From: CAZNNH01 sp964574335
GTDB lineage: Bacteria; Acidobacteriota; Vicinamibacteria; Fen-336
Direction: 5' to 3'
NCBI GenBank assembly: GCA_964574335.1
Contig: CAZNNH010000029.1
Span: 1 to 50,273 of the forward strand
DNA length: 50,273 bases
Shown here: positions 16,732-27,600 of the stretch, in pieces
Position numbering within the stretch: position 1 is the stretch's first letter
How the letters are laid out: the number at the start of each line of letters is the position of its first letter
Translations under genes and position numbers: made by a program
The notes under the pieces: generated by a model
Database searches by the model: none
Seen by the model: only the letters and a program-made list of their open reading frames with translations
What the model was told of the DNA's origin: nothing

Positions 16732-17751
16732 TCACCAGTGCAGGCTCATCATCGAGACGTTCAGACCCGACCCGATCCCCATCAGCGCCACCCGGTCCCC
16801 CTGGCGGACCCGGCCCGCCTCGTTGGCCAGCGCCAGCGTCAGCGGGACGGCGGCCGGGCCGACGTTGCCGTGCTCCGGGAAGGTCAGGAAGCACTTGGAG
16901 AGGGGGATGCCCAGCGCCTCGGCCAGCGCCGCCATGTGGGAGCGCCCCACCTGGTGGCAGATGTACTGGTGGATGGTCCCCCGCGACCAGTCCTGGATCT
17001 GCTCGCAGGCCAGCCCCCACGTCATCCGAGCCAGCGCCACCCCCGCCTTCAGCAGGCGGGTCGAGTCGGTGATCATGCGCTCGGCGGTGCCGAGGCAGAG
17101 ACGGCTGTGGCTGGTGTCGGCCAGGTTGACGCTGCCGATCACGCGGTGGCTGGTCCGCGAGAAGCGCTCATGGCACAGCACCATCGCCACCGCCGCCGAC
17201 CCCAGGGTCAGGGTCGCGAACTGGGCCCAGAAGTCCTTGGCGGTGACGCCCGGCGTCAGCAGCCGGTTGATGGTCGCCTCCACCACGTCCCCGGCGCTCT
17301 CGCCGTCGACCAGCAGCGCGTAGTCGACCACCCCGGAGTCGATCATCCGTCCCGCCACCTCCATGCCATTCATGAAGCCGAGGCAGGCGTTGGCGATGTC
17401 GAAGTTGACGCAGTGGGCGGGGAGGCCGACGTCACCGTGGATCAGGCTGGCCATCGAGGGCTCGATGTAGTCCTTGCAGACCGAGGTGTTGATCAGCACG
17501 CCGATCCGGTCCGGCGGGATCTCGGCCAGCTCGATCGCCTTGCGCGCCACGCTGGAGGCGGCCTCGTGGACCAGCGCGCCCGGCTTGAAGAAGCGGCGCA
17601 TCACGATCCCGGTCAGCGGCTCGATCGGGTGCAGCGGCAGGTGCAGCCGGGTCAGCAGCGCCTTGAGCCGCTGCTCGAGCTGGATGCTCGACACCGACAG
17701 GGGCGGCAGCTCGTAGGCCAGGGATTCGATGGCGACGTGCCGGAAGCGCAT
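16732..17751 (-). CDS. oleA: OleA, head-to-head acyl-CoA condensing thiolase
   Basis: Non-decarboxylative Claisen condensation of two acyl thioesters to a beta-keto acid, first step of long-chain olefin synthesis. 339 aa, thiolase fold like FabH. Catalytic Cys123 (DIANACLGF), His266 (YICHQVGRSH) and Asn296 (EHGNVGPAAVP). Glu97 in SVCKDYIEPSMA corresponds to the OleA-specific general-base glutamate absent from FabH. First gene of the minus-strand run ole-PPTase-pfa; ATG at 17751. The 137-bp divergent gap to ispH holds TATAGT at 17803-17798 on the minus strand as a possible -10, but no clear -35. Confidence 0.95.
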   Translation of the reverse strand: MRFRHVAIESLAYELPPLSVSSIQLEQRLKALLTRLHLPLHPIEPLTGIVMRRFFKPGALVHEAASSVARKAIELAEIPPDRIGVLINTSVCKDYIEPSMASLIHGDVGLPAHCVNFDIANACLGFMNGMEVAGRMIDSGVVDYALLVDGESAGDVVEATINRLLTPGVTAKDFWAQFATLTLGSAAVAMVLCHERFSRTSHRVIGSVNLADTSHSRLCLGTAERMITDSTRLLKAGVALARMTWGLACEQIQDWSRGTIHQYICHQVGRSHMAALAEALGIPLSKCFLTFPEHGNVGPAAVPLTLALANEAGRVRQGDRVALMGIGSGLNVSMMSLHW

Positions 17752-17888
17752 GCAGAAGGCGGCCGGAACGCCAAAGGGGCGACCAGCCAGCCCCCCAACT
17801 ATAGCCGGTTTCGGGGCCGGCGGGCAGGGCCTGTCGTCTCCGGTGCCAAGGGGGGCGGCCGGGGCCGGTTCCGGGTTACCCTGGGTTG

Positions 17889-19097
17889 ATGGAGGAGACC
17901 TACTTCCAGAAGGGCTTCAGGCTGAAGGCCGAGGTCCAGCCGATCCTGGCCCGCGACTACCAGGGCAGCGTGGTCGATCGGATCAAGGAGCTGGGCTACC
18001 GGGCCCGGGCCGGCGAGCTGACCCTCAAGCTGGCCCGCGACTTCGGCTTCTGCTATGGCGTCGACCGTGCCGTCGAGTACGCGTACGAGACCCGCCAGCG
18101 ATTCCCCGATCGGCGGATCTTCCTCTCCGGCGAGATCATCCACAACCCGGCCGTCAACGGCCGGCTGGCGGAGATGGGCTTCCGGATCCTGAGCGTCTCG
18201 GAGACGCCCGAGTCCCGCTACGCCGCGGTCGAGGCCCGCGACGTGGTGGTGCTGCCGGCCTTCGGCGTCACGGTGGAGGAGCTCCGGCACCTCCGGGAGA
18301 AGGGGTGCGTGCTGGTCGACACCACCTGCGGCAGCGTGATGACGGTCTGGAAGAACGTGAGGCGATACGCCCAGGACGGGTTCACCGTGCTGATCCACGG
18401 CAAGCACCAGCACGAGGAGACCCGGGCCACCGCCTCCCAGGCGCTGGCCATCGACGGCGGGAAGTACCTGTGCCTCAGGAACCGGGAGGAGGCGCTGCTG
18501 ATCTGCCGGTTCATCCGCGGCGAGCTGACCGCGGCCGCGCTCCTCGACCGGCTCGGGCATGCGGCCAGCCCCGGCTTCGACCCCGACCGCGACCTGGCCC
18601 GGTTCGGCCTGGCCAACCAGACCACGATGCTGATGAGCGAGAGCCTCGAGATCCAGGAGCTGCTGCGCGATGCGATGAGGGACCGCCACGGCGAGGCGGC
18701 GCTCGGCGAGCGGTTCCGCGCCTTCGACACCATCTGCTCGGCCACCCAGGACCGCCAGGACGCCGTGACCCACCTGCTCGACGACGGCGTGGACGTGATG
18801 GTGGTGGTGGGCGGCTTCAACAGCAGCAACACCCACGCCCTGGCCCGCATCTGCGGCGAGCGGGTGCCCACCTATCACATCGACGGGCCAGCCCGGCTCG
18901 AAGGAGACGCGGTCCGTCACCTGCTGCCGGCCACCCGCCAGCAGGCGATCACGCCGAGCTGGCTTCCCGCCGGCCCGGCGGTGGTCGGCCTCACCGCCGG
19001 CGCCTCGACGCCGGACAGCGTGATGGCCGAGGTGGTGGTCCGGATCCTGGCGCTACGAGGCTTCCCGCCCGACTCGCTCCACGCCCTCGAGGCCTAG
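17889..19097 (+). CDS. ispH: IspH, 4-hydroxy-3-methylbut-2-enyl diphosphate reductase (long form)
   Basis: Last step of the MEP pathway, giving IPP and DMAPP with a [4Fe-4S] cluster. 402 aa from ATG 17889 (a TTG directly precedes it). All three cluster cysteines are visible: GFCYGVD, DTTCGSV and DTICSATQDRQ. Also present are SGEIIHNPAVN, LPAFGVT, IHGKHQHEETRATAS and NSSNTHAL. About 85 residues longer than E. coli IspH, with an N-terminal extension like the cyanobacterial/plant-type long enzymes. Transcribed divergently from oleA. No sign that it belongs to the lipid pathway beyond adjacency. Confidence 0.95.
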   Translation: MEETYFQKGFRLKAEVQPILARDYQGSVVDRIKELGYRARAGELTLKLARDFGFCYGVDRAVEYAYETRQRFPDRRIFLSGEIIHNPAVNGRLAEMGFRILSVSETPESRYAAVEARDVVVLPAFGVTVEELRHLREKGCVLVDTTCGSVMTVWKNVRRYAQDGFTVLIHGKHQHEETRATASQALAIDGGKYLCLRNREEALLICRFIRGELTAAALLDRLGHAASPGFDPDRDLARFGLANQTTMLMSESLEIQELLRDAMRDRHGEAALGERFRAFDTICSATQDRQDAVTHLLDDGVDVMVVVGGFNSSNTHALARICGERVPTYHIDGPARLEGDAVRHLLPATRQQAITPSWLPAGPAVVGLTAGASTPDSVMAEVVVRILALRGFPPDSLHALEA

Positions 19098-19107
19098 CAA
19101 GGCCAGG

Positions 19108-19551
19108 TCAGTCGTCCCGGCGGCCACGCCCCAAGAGCCGCGCGTCGCACGACCAGGCCCCGGCCCCCACGATCAGCAGGAAGACGGCTCCGAGCAGCAT
19201 CGACCAGTCGGTGCGGGCCTCGTGGGCCATCGCCCAGAAGCCCTTGGCGGCCAGCAGGGGCAGCTTGGTGGTCGAGAGGGCGGTCAGCATGATCGCGATC
19301 AGGGGCAGGGCCGCCAGCCGCGTGAGCAGCCCGAGCAGCACCAACAGGCCGCAGACCACCTCGAACGTCCCCACCAACGGCGCCAGGACCTCCGGGGCGG
19401 GGAGGCCGATCCTGGCGAAACGACCGACCCCGAGCGCGGCCGGGAACAGGAACTTCTGGATCCCCTCCGACAAGAAGACGGCGCCAACGATCAGCCGCAC
19501 CAGCACGACGGCTGCCGGCGCCTCGGTCGCGATCAGCTTCGAAACGCGCAA
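19108..19551 (-). CDS. DoxX family membrane protein
   Basis: 147 aa with about four membrane helices. The LVRLIVGAVFLSEGIQKFLFP start, the LVGTFEVVCGLLVLLGLLTRLAALPL helix pair and AHEARTDWSMLLGAVFLLIVGAGAWS are typical of DoxX/DUF417-like inner-membrane proteins, whose function is mostly unknown. Start is a TTG at 19551 preceded by GGGGGTGG; an in-frame stop at 19566-19564 excludes an upstream start. Its end lies 10 nt from the convergent ispH stop. Downstream in orientation from the secreted propeller protein, 96 nt away, so possibly cotranscribed. Confidence 0.85.
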   Translation of the reverse strand: MRVSKLIATEAPAAVVLVRLIVGAVFLSEGIQKFLFPAALGVGRFARIGLPAPEVLAPLVGTFEVVCGLLVLLGLLTRLAALPLIAIMLTALSTTKLPLLAAKGFWAMAHEARTDWSMLLGAVFLLIVGAGAWSCDARLLGRGRRDD

Positions 19552-19647
19552 CCACCACCCCCGCTACAGCACCGGCGTGAACTGCGCCAGGTCTTCGATC
19601 CCGAGCTGCCGCTCGAGCCCCGCCACCTGATCGACGATCCGCCGGTC

Positions 19648-20619
19648 TCAGGGGGCATTGAAGAACGTGGGACAGGCGGCGATCCCGGAGCTGTTCTGAG
19701 CCACCGCGACACCGTCCATCCCCACCACGTAGAGCGTGCCCCGGTAGGCCGTGGCTCCAAACGTCGACTGCGGGGCCCCCACGTAGGCCCAGCGGTCCGC
19801 CGTGGGCGTGCCGGTGGACAGGTCGAGGCTCCACACCGGGTTCCCGCCGTACAGCCCGCTGAGCTGTCGGGTGGAGCCGTCGAGGTCGAGGAAGTAGACG
19901 GCGTGCGAGCCGGCACGGTCGTGGTCGGCCTGGAACAGGAGCTGGCCGGTGAGGCGGTTGTAGCTGGGGGTGTAGTTGTCTCCGAGCCCCGCGAACATCA
20001 CGATCGGGGTGGCGGCCGCCGTCCCTGCCGGGAGGCGGAGCAGGTCGACCTTGTCCCCCGGACCCGTCTGGCTGGCGCTCCACAGGAGCATGTCGACGAG
20101 CTGGCCGGTGGCCGGGTCCTGGACCGGGTACGCGTCGAAGCCGCCGTCGTAGAACCAGCACCAGAAGGTCTGGCCTCCGAACAGCGGGGTGACGGCGCCC
20201 CCGGCGGCGGGGATGCTGTAGAAGCCGTGGGCCGCCGTCCGGTCGGCCGCTCCCCAGAAGTACAAGGTGGCGTTGTCGAGCGACCAGTCGAGGGCGCTGG
20301 CCGGGACCGTGTTTCCGAGCGGCATCAGGCCCGAGCCGTCGATGTTGGCGACATAGATCATGCCGCTCGTCTTCTCGATCAGGGCCAGTCGGGTCCCGTC
20401 CAGGGAGACCCGGGGGCACCAGGCATCGCCAGCCTCCAGGGTCACCAGGGGGGTGCGCTGGTCGACCGCGTTGGGCATCTGGGTGTAGACGGCGAAGGGC
20501 TCCGCCTCGGTGGCCTTGAACGAGAAGACCAGCAGCTCCTCGGCGAATGTCGAAGTCGCAGCCGTCACCGATGCGGCCGCCAGCAAGCCGAGGATCAGGC
20601 GGGTCGCTCCAGTTCGCAT
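19648..20619 (-). CDS. Secreted TolB-like beta-propeller protein
   Basis: 323 aa with an N-terminal Sec signal (MRTGATRLILGLLAAASVTAATSTFAEE, probable cleavage after TFA). The remainder is repeated short blocks such as WCPRVSLDGTRLALIEK, ALDWSLDNATLYFWG, YTPSYNRLTGQLLFQ and PVWSLDLSTG. These resemble WD40-like PD40/TolB propeller blades. No catalytic motif seen; exact role unknown. Start ATG 20619 has a strong GGGAGGTG about 8 nt upstream, preferred to GTG 20637. A sigma-70-like promoter lies about 70 nt upstream. Confidence 0.75.
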   Translation of the reverse strand: MRTGATRLILGLLAAASVTAATSTFAEELLVFSFKATEAEPFAVYTQMPNAVDQRTPLVTLEAGDAWCPRVSLDGTRLALIEKTSGMIYVANIDGSGLMPLGNTVPASALDWSLDNATLYFWGAADRTAAHGFYSIPAAGGAVTPLFGGQTFWCWFYDGGFDAYPVQDPATGQLVDMLLWSASQTGPGDKVDLLRLPAGTAAATPIVMFAGLGDNYTPSYNRLTGQLLFQADHDRAGSHAVYFLDLDGSTRQLSGLYGGNPVWSLDLSTGTPTADRWAYVGAPQSTFGATAYRGTLYVVGMDGVAVAQNSSGIAACPTFFNAP

Positions 20620-20687
20620 CTTCGCACCTCCCGACACCGGCCCCGGCGGTGGGACACTGGGTCCGGTCCCTTCTCCTAGAAGCCTAA

Positions 20688-20716
20688 ATTATCCCTCTTG
20701 GGAGCTTGTTGGCCAA
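20688..20716 (-). promoter_or_regulatory. Sigma-70-like promoter for the beta-propeller gene
   Basis: On the minus strand TTGGCC (20716-20711) and GATAAT (20693-20688) are separated by exactly 17 nt, in a locally AT-rich patch about 70 nt upstream of ATG 20619. The 270-bp gap 20620-20889 also contains the leader of the plus-strand gene at 20890, for which no clear promoter was seen. Confidence 0.5.
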
Positions 20717-20889
20717 GCGAGCCCTGGCGACTCGGCGACTCTTCCGCTCCAAACGACGAGGAAGCCACGGAGATGAGCCCCGCTGGCGCGTTTTCTGTAC
20801 TCGGCGGAGCCGGAGTGGTAGCATGAGGCGTCACAAAGCCGCGCGGGCCACTCCGGTCCCTCCACGAGTTCCGTGCAAGTGAGGCCAGT

Positions 20890-21615
20890 ATGCCGGCTGA
20901 CCGGATCCTCCCTCAACCCGCTTCCGCCGCTCCCGGCCACCCGCTCCGCGTCGAGTATCTCGGCTTTCGGAACCTGGCGGACCATCGGGAGTATCGCCTG
21001 GCCGTCTTCGGCCCTGATGGGCCGGCCGAGTTCCTCTTCCGCATCCCGTTCGCCGCGTTCGGAGCCGAGCGGGTCAGGCTTCAGGAAGGGCCCGACATCT
21101 GCTATCAGAGGCTGGTGAACGCGGTTGCCGCGGGCGAGACGGTGAGCCCTGACGGGGTGACGATCAGCGAGGCCGATCTCGCCAGCTACCGCGAGGCGCA
21201 CCGGCCGGCGCCGAGGCGCCGCCCGGAGACGGCCGCGTCGACTCCGAAGTCACCCTCCGTGCCGCCGCTGCGGCCGCCGACCCGGCCACGGTTGCCTCAG
21301 TTGCCGGCCCCCACGGAGGCCGCAGGCGGTCCGAGGCTGGCCAAAGGCCAGCGCATCAGCCACGGCACCTTCGGGCTCGGCGTAGTCCTTTCCTCGAGTG
21401 GCGGCCGCACCGTGGTCTGCTTCGACGAGGGCGGGACCAAGAGGTTCGTGACCTCGATCGTCGATCTGGAGGTTCGCTCCGCGCCCGACACCTGGGAGAC
21501 GGGCCCGAGAGGGAAGAACCGGCCTCGTGAGGCTGGCCTCGGCGAGCGCCGAGACCTGCCGGGCGAGGGCGACCCCGTGCGCCTGGTAGCGCGGGACCCG
21601 AACGCCGCCGACTGA
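20890..21615 (+). CDS. Hypothetical protein with UvrD-C/Tudor-like C-terminal segment
   Basis: 241 aa, no family firmly recognised. Residues ~18-105 form a compact domain (VEYLGFRNLADHREYRLAVFGPDG..., RIPFAAFGAERVRLQEGPDICYQRL) that is followed by a Pro/Arg-rich linker (~106-145). Residues ~150-195 (KGQRISHGTFGLGVVLSSSGGRTVVCFDEGGTKRF) resemble the small SH3/Tudor-like domain at the C-terminus of UvrD/PcrA helicases, which binds partner proteins such as RNA polymerase. ATG start; codon use like the neighbours. It ends 43 nt from the convergent glucan-synthase stop. Confidence 0.7.
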   Translation: MPADRILPQPASAAPGHPLRVEYLGFRNLADHREYRLAVFGPDGPAEFLFRIPFAAFGAERVRLQEGPDICYQRLVNAVAAGETVSPDGVTISEADLASYREAHRPAPRRRPETAASTPKSPSVPPLRPPTRPRLPQLPAPTEAAGGPRLAKGQRISHGTFGLGVVLSSSGGRTVVCFDEGGTKRFVTSIVDLEVRSAPDTWETGPRGKNRPREAGLGERRDLPGEGDPVRLVARDPNAAD

Positions 21616-21658
21616 AGACGCTGCTGTCCGGTCCGCTCGGTCGTGTCGCTGCGGCCGG

Positions 21659-24600
21659 CTACTGGGGTCCCAGCACCACGTGGACACGGTGCGTCTCGCC
21701 ATCGTCGACCAAGGGCAGGGCGGACGCATCGGCCGGCGTCCCGTCGATCTCCGCCCGGGCGATGCCGCAGCAACGGCGCCCGGGGTTGGAGACCGAGATC
21801 TCGTAGCGGGTTCCGCCAAAGCGCCAGGCGATGCTGTAAGCCGGCCACGACGAGGGGATGCAGGGGTCGATCACGAACGTCGCGCCCTGGCGCCTGAGGC
21901 CGAGGATGCTCTCGAGACCGGCGCGGTACATCCAGCCGGCTGAGCCCGTGTACCAGGTCCAGCCGGCGTGGCCGGCGTGGGCCGGGTGGGTGCAGACGTC
22001 GCCAGCCATGACGTACGGCTCGGCCTGGTACCGTTCGACGTCGGCCGGCGCACGCGTGTGGTTGATGGGGTTGAGCATGTGGAAGAGCTCGGCTGCCTCG
22101 TCGCCGCTGCCGAGGCGGGCCAGCGCCATCACCACCCACACCGCGGCATGCGTGTACTGGCCGCCGTTCTCCCGTACGCCGGGCGGATAACCTTTGATGT
22201 AGCCGGGGTCCCGCGCCGACTGGTCGAAGGGCGGGGTGAGCAGCGACAGCACGCGCGGACCGCGGCGCACCAGGTGGGTGCGTACCGCGTCCATGGCCCT
22301 TTCCGCGCGGCGCGGCGGGGCGGCGCCGGAGAGCACCGCCCAGGACTGGGGAATCGAGTCGATGCGGCACTCGTCGCTCTGTGCGGAGCCGAGCGGGGCG
22401 CCGTCGTCGTAGTAGCCACGCCGGTACCACTCGCCGTCCCAGGCCCACTCCAGCACCGCCGCCAGGCGGCGAGCTTCGTCCCGGTAGCGCCTGGCGCGAG
22501 ATCGGTCTCCACTGGCCTCAGTCAGCGGCGCGAAGTCCGAGAGGACCCGGTGGAGGAAGAAGCCCAACCAGACGCTCTCGCCACGGCCGGCGTGGCCCAC
22601 CCGGTTCATGCCGTCGTTCCAGTCCCCGCTGCCCATCAGCGGCAGGCCGTGGGCGCCCACCGTCAGGCCGCGATCGATGGCGCGCTGGCAGTGCTCCAGG
22701 AGCGGCGCGGCCTCGGCGGAGGCACGCGGCAGATCGTAGACCTCGCTCACGTCCGGTGACAGGGGCGGAGCCTCGAGGAAGGGGACGACCTCCCCGAGGA
22801 TGGCCGAGTCTCCGGTCACGCCCACGTAGTGCGCGGCCACATAGGGCAGCCACAGGAGATCGTCCGAGCAGCGGGTGCGGGTGCCGCGGCCGCTCGGCTC
22901 GTGCCACCAGTGCTGGACGTCGCCCTCGACGAACTGCCGTGCTGCCGCGCGGAGCAGGTGCTCTCTGGCCAGGTCGGGTCGTGCCAGGGTCAGGGCCATC
23001 ACGTCCTGGAGCTGGTCGCGGAAGCCGAATGCGCCGCCCGGCTGGTAGTACCCGGAGCGCGCCCACAGCCGTCCGCTCACGGTCTGATAGAGGAGCCAGC
23101 GGTTCATCAGCAGGTCGAAGGAGTCGTCCGGCGTGCGGATCTGCACCGCATCGAGGGTCTCGTCCCAGCTCTTCCGGACGGCTTGCCTCGCGCTCTCGGC
23201 GGCGGTCACGCTGCCGTATTGGGAGACCAGCCCGCGAGCCTCGGCGAGATCTCGGCCCTGGCCCAGGAGGAACACCAGACGGCGCGTCTCGCCGGGGCCC
23301 AGCCGGACACTGCCGTGCAGGGCGGCGCAAGGATCGTGGCCGGCCCCGAAACGGCCCGAGAGCGCCTTTCGGTGAAGCGCAGCCGGCGCCGCCAGCGACC
23401 CGTTGCGGCCAAGGAAGGAGAGGCGATCCGCGGTGGCCGAGACGGGCGTGTCGCTCGCGTACGCGAAGGCCACCCGGTCCGCGAGCTCCTGGTTGTAGGG
23501 GTTTCTGGCCAGGATCGCCCCGGTCGCCTCGTCGAGCTCCGTGACCACGTGCAGGTGCGGGCTTCCCTGTGGTGGCCCCAGGGCCCACTCGTTGTAGGAG
23601 AGCACGCTCAGACGACGCGGCAAGGCGCCCTGGTTCGTCAGCGTGAGCAGGGAGAGCTTCACCGGGTCGCCGGCGGCCACCAAGACGTCCAGCTCGTGGA
23701 GGATGCCGTGCGCGATGCGGGTGAAGCGAGTCTGCCCGGCGGAGTGCCGGATCACCGTGCGAGCCCCGATGCCGGTGCCGCGCATCGGGCCCGGCGTCGG
23801 CGTCCAAGTCGCTCCGCTTTCGTCGTCGCGCACGAAGAGCGCCTCGGACGTGGGGTCCATGACGGGATCGTTGGCGAAGGGCGTCAGGCGGTTCTGGCGG
23901 CTGTTCTCGGCCCAGGTGTGGGCCGAGCCCGACGCCGAGACGATCGTGCCGAAACCGGGATTGGCGATCACGTTGACCCAGGGCTTGGGCGTCTGCTGAT
24001 GCTCGTCGAGGACGATCACGTAGTCGCGCCCATCCTCGCTGAACCCACCCAGCCCGTTGTCGAGGGCCCGGGGCGGCGGCTCCAGCCTGGCCGGTGATGG
24101 CTGGGCCGGCAGCCTGCCGGCCGCCCGGCGCTCGCCGCCGATCTCGTCAGGCTCCGGCGCCGGCCACTCCGTATAGGGCCGATCGAGCTGGTTGCGCAAC
24201 TCCCCACGATCGCCGCTGAGGACGACGCGGGCCACCGCCGCGAGCAGCACGCGTTCCGCCTCCGGCATCCGATCTGCGCGAAGCAGATACGCCCCCGCCG
24301 GGCGGTGTTTCCAGGTCCGCCAGGGGCCGCTGTCGAGGAGCGCTGCGAGCTGCGCGTGCATCTCGTTCAGGTAGCCGACGGGATGCTCGTTGAGGATCAC
24401 GACGTCCGCGCTCTGTCCCTTCAGCCGCCAGTACTCCTGAGCCTGCAGCACCTGGCGCACCAGTGGCAGATCGTCGGTCTCGACCACCCGCACCAGCAGG
24501 ATCGGGAGATCTCCCGAGATGCCGTGAGGCCAGAGGCCCTCCTGGCCGAGCTGGCTCCGCGCCAGCAGCTCCGGGCTGGCTCGTAGCGACCCGTCCGCGT

Positions 24601-27600
24601 ACAGCACGCGCGAGGCCAGGCGCTCGAAGAGCTGGGCGTCCTCGCTGGAGATGCCCAGGTGCCTGAGGCCGCTCTGCGCGTGTGCGAAGGCCAGAGCGAA
24701 GGTACGTGCCGTCGCGCTCGGGTCACGGTACTTGTGAGCCAGGGCGACCGCCGCCTCTCGCGAGGGCGCCATCCCCGTGGCGAAGGAGAGCCGCATGAAG
24801 GCGCCGGGCGCCAGGCGGATCCGCTGCCGGAGCGCCACGATCGGGTCGAGCATCACCCCGCTGGTTCCCGAGAGGGGGCGTCCGTCGAGCGCCTGCGGGT
24901 CCTCGGGGCCGCGACCGCGACCGAGGAAGCGCCCCCGATCGCTCTCCCACTCCACCGGCCCGTGAGTGCGCCCCTCCATGCTGAGGACGTGCACCGCCCA
25001 CGCGCCCGGCTCGTCCGGGGCGCGAGGGCGCCGATGGCAGAGTAGCGCGGCACTGTCGGCCAGGTACTCCGTCTCGACGAACAGCTTGCCGAAGGCCGGG
25101 TGGGCGAGATCGTCCGCCGCTGGGGCGAGAACGATCTCGGCGTAGCTGGTGACCTCGATCTCGCGCGGGCGGTCGCCGTGGTTGGTCACCGCCAGCCGGC
25201 GTACCTCCACGTCGTGCTCCGTCGAGACCGTGACGTCGAGCTGTGTCGCGATGTCGCCGTCGCGGCGTCTGAAGGTCGCCTTCTCGGCGAGGAACGTCAC
25301 CAGGTAGTCCCGGGCCTCGGTCGCGAAGGGGTGGTGGGTGGCCGACCAGACGGCACCGCTCCACACGTCGCGCAGGTAGAGGAACTGGCTCCCGGGATCA
25401 CGCGTCGGGTCGTCGCGGTAGCGCGTCACGCACCTGCCTCGGCAGAAGCTGGCGCCGCCGCCGGCGTTGGTCACGACGGTCGTGTAGTTGCCATTGGAGA
25501 GGAACTGGGCGTGCGGGAATAGGGTGTGTGGCGAGCGGAAGCGGCGCACCACCGCCGCCGGCACGGGCGGAGTAACCCGGGTCAGCTCGACCGGGCGCGG
25601 CTGGGTGATCGGTGCCTGGCGCGGCACGCGCTCCTGGAGCAGCATCTCCGTCGCCCGGACGCGCGGGTTGGCGTGGAAGCGCTCGACCATGCGCTGACCG
25701 AGCAGGGCGTTGGCCAGGGACACCAGCGTCATGCCCTGGTGGTGGGCCATGTAGGCTTGCACCACCACCCCCCGCGGGCGGCCCCCTTCCCGCTCCGGCC
25801 GCTCCGGCTCGTCCGTGCGCGGGGCGGTGTAGTCGATGGCCTCGAAGTAGCCGAACGGACCACGAAGCCCCTCCCCGGAGAGGCGTCGCAGGTTCGAAGC
25901 GGCCGCCGACGGATCGAGCATGGCGGCGAGCGCGGTGGCGTAGGGTGCAACGACCAGCTCGTCGCCGAGACCGCGCCTGAGGCCCAGGCCCGGCACACCG
26001 AACGCCTTGTACTGGTAGTTGTCCTCGCGGTCGACGGCGTTGTGGGCGCACTCCGAGATACCCCATGGGACGCGACGTCTGGAGGCGTACTCGCGCTGAC
26101 GGGCGAGCGCCATCCGGCACGATCGGTCGAGCAGCGTGTCGGGGTAGGTCCTCATCAGGAGCAGCGGCATCAGGTACTCGAACTGGGTCCCTCCCCACGA
26201 CAGCAGCGTGGGGTAGCCGTGCACGCTGGTGACGAGGCGCCCGAGGTGGAACCAGTGGCTCTCGGGCACATCACCCCGGGCGATCGCGATGAAGCTCGCC
26301 AGCCGTGCTTCGGAGGCCAGAAGGTCGTAGTAGGCGGGATCCAGGCGGCCCGGGCCATCGGCGTCCGCGAGGCGATAGCCGACGGAGAGGATGCGACGCT
26401 CGGGGTCGTAGAGGAAGCGGAAGCTCATCGCGTCGGCGAAGGCGGCAGCCCGCAACGCCAGACCCGCGAGCTGCTCCGAGACAGACGCCTGGCGGCCCGG
26501 CTCGTTGGCCAGGCGATGCAGCCCCTCGGTGAGGGCCAGCAGCGAGCCAGCCAGGTTGCCGCTGTCCACCGTGGAGACGTATGCCGGCGGCAGCGGCGCC
26601 AGGCTCTCTGTGGAGTACCAGTTCAGCAGATGCCCATCGAAACGCTCCAGACCCTCCATGGTGGTGAGCGTCCGGTCGATCCTCAGGACGAGCTCGTCGG
26701 TCTCGATCAGCCCGAGGTCGTGGGCCGCCAGGGTCGCCAGGAGACCCATGCCGATGTTGGTGGGCGAGGTGCGGTGGGCCACCTTCGGCTCGGGAACCTG
26801 CTGGAAGTTGTCCGGTGGCAGGCCGTGGTCGTCGGGGCCCATGAAGGTCTCGAAATACCGCCACGTCTCGCGGGCGACGGTCCGCAGCAGCTCTCGGTCC
26901 TCGGGGTTGAGCGCGATGGCGCGGGGGATCGCCGGTCGGCTGAGGCCGAAGGCCAGAAGCGGGGCCGCCGCCCACAGGGCCAGCAGCGGCAAGGCCGCTG
27001 GCGTCGCGCCCGGACGCGTTGCCAGGACCAGAGCCAGCCCGGCCAAGGCGATCGCCGGGCTGGCGGCCATCTCCCGCACGAACTGCCAGACGCCCACCCC
27101 GCGGGTCGAACCGGCAGTCCGCGCCGTGCTCGACGCGGCCGTCTCCCACTCGAGCATGCGACGCCTGGTGAGCGCCACACGGACCAGGGTGACCGTGATC
27201 GCGTGCGCCATCTCGAACGCCTGGTAGGCCAGGAAGGTGAGCAACAACCCGGCTTGTGCCAGGGCCGTCTCGACGCTGGTCACGGCGGAGCGCTGGAAGA
27301 CACGCCACGGCTGTTGTGGCCTGGGCCCGCGCACCGCCTCCAGCAACGATGGATAGACCGGGAAGGCGAGCGCGGCCAGGACGGCCGCCGTCCACACCAG
27401 CGGGTTGCCCGGCAACATGAGCCATGCCGAGAGGAGCAGGGAAACCGTCGCCGGTGCCAGCAGGCTGCGCCGGAGGTTGTCGAGGATCTTGAAGCGTGAG
27501 ATGAGCGGTAGGCGGTTACGGGTGAGGCCGCGGCGGGAGGGGACGATGGGCAACAGCCACCAGAGGATCTGCCAATCGCCACGGACCCAGCGGTGCTGCC

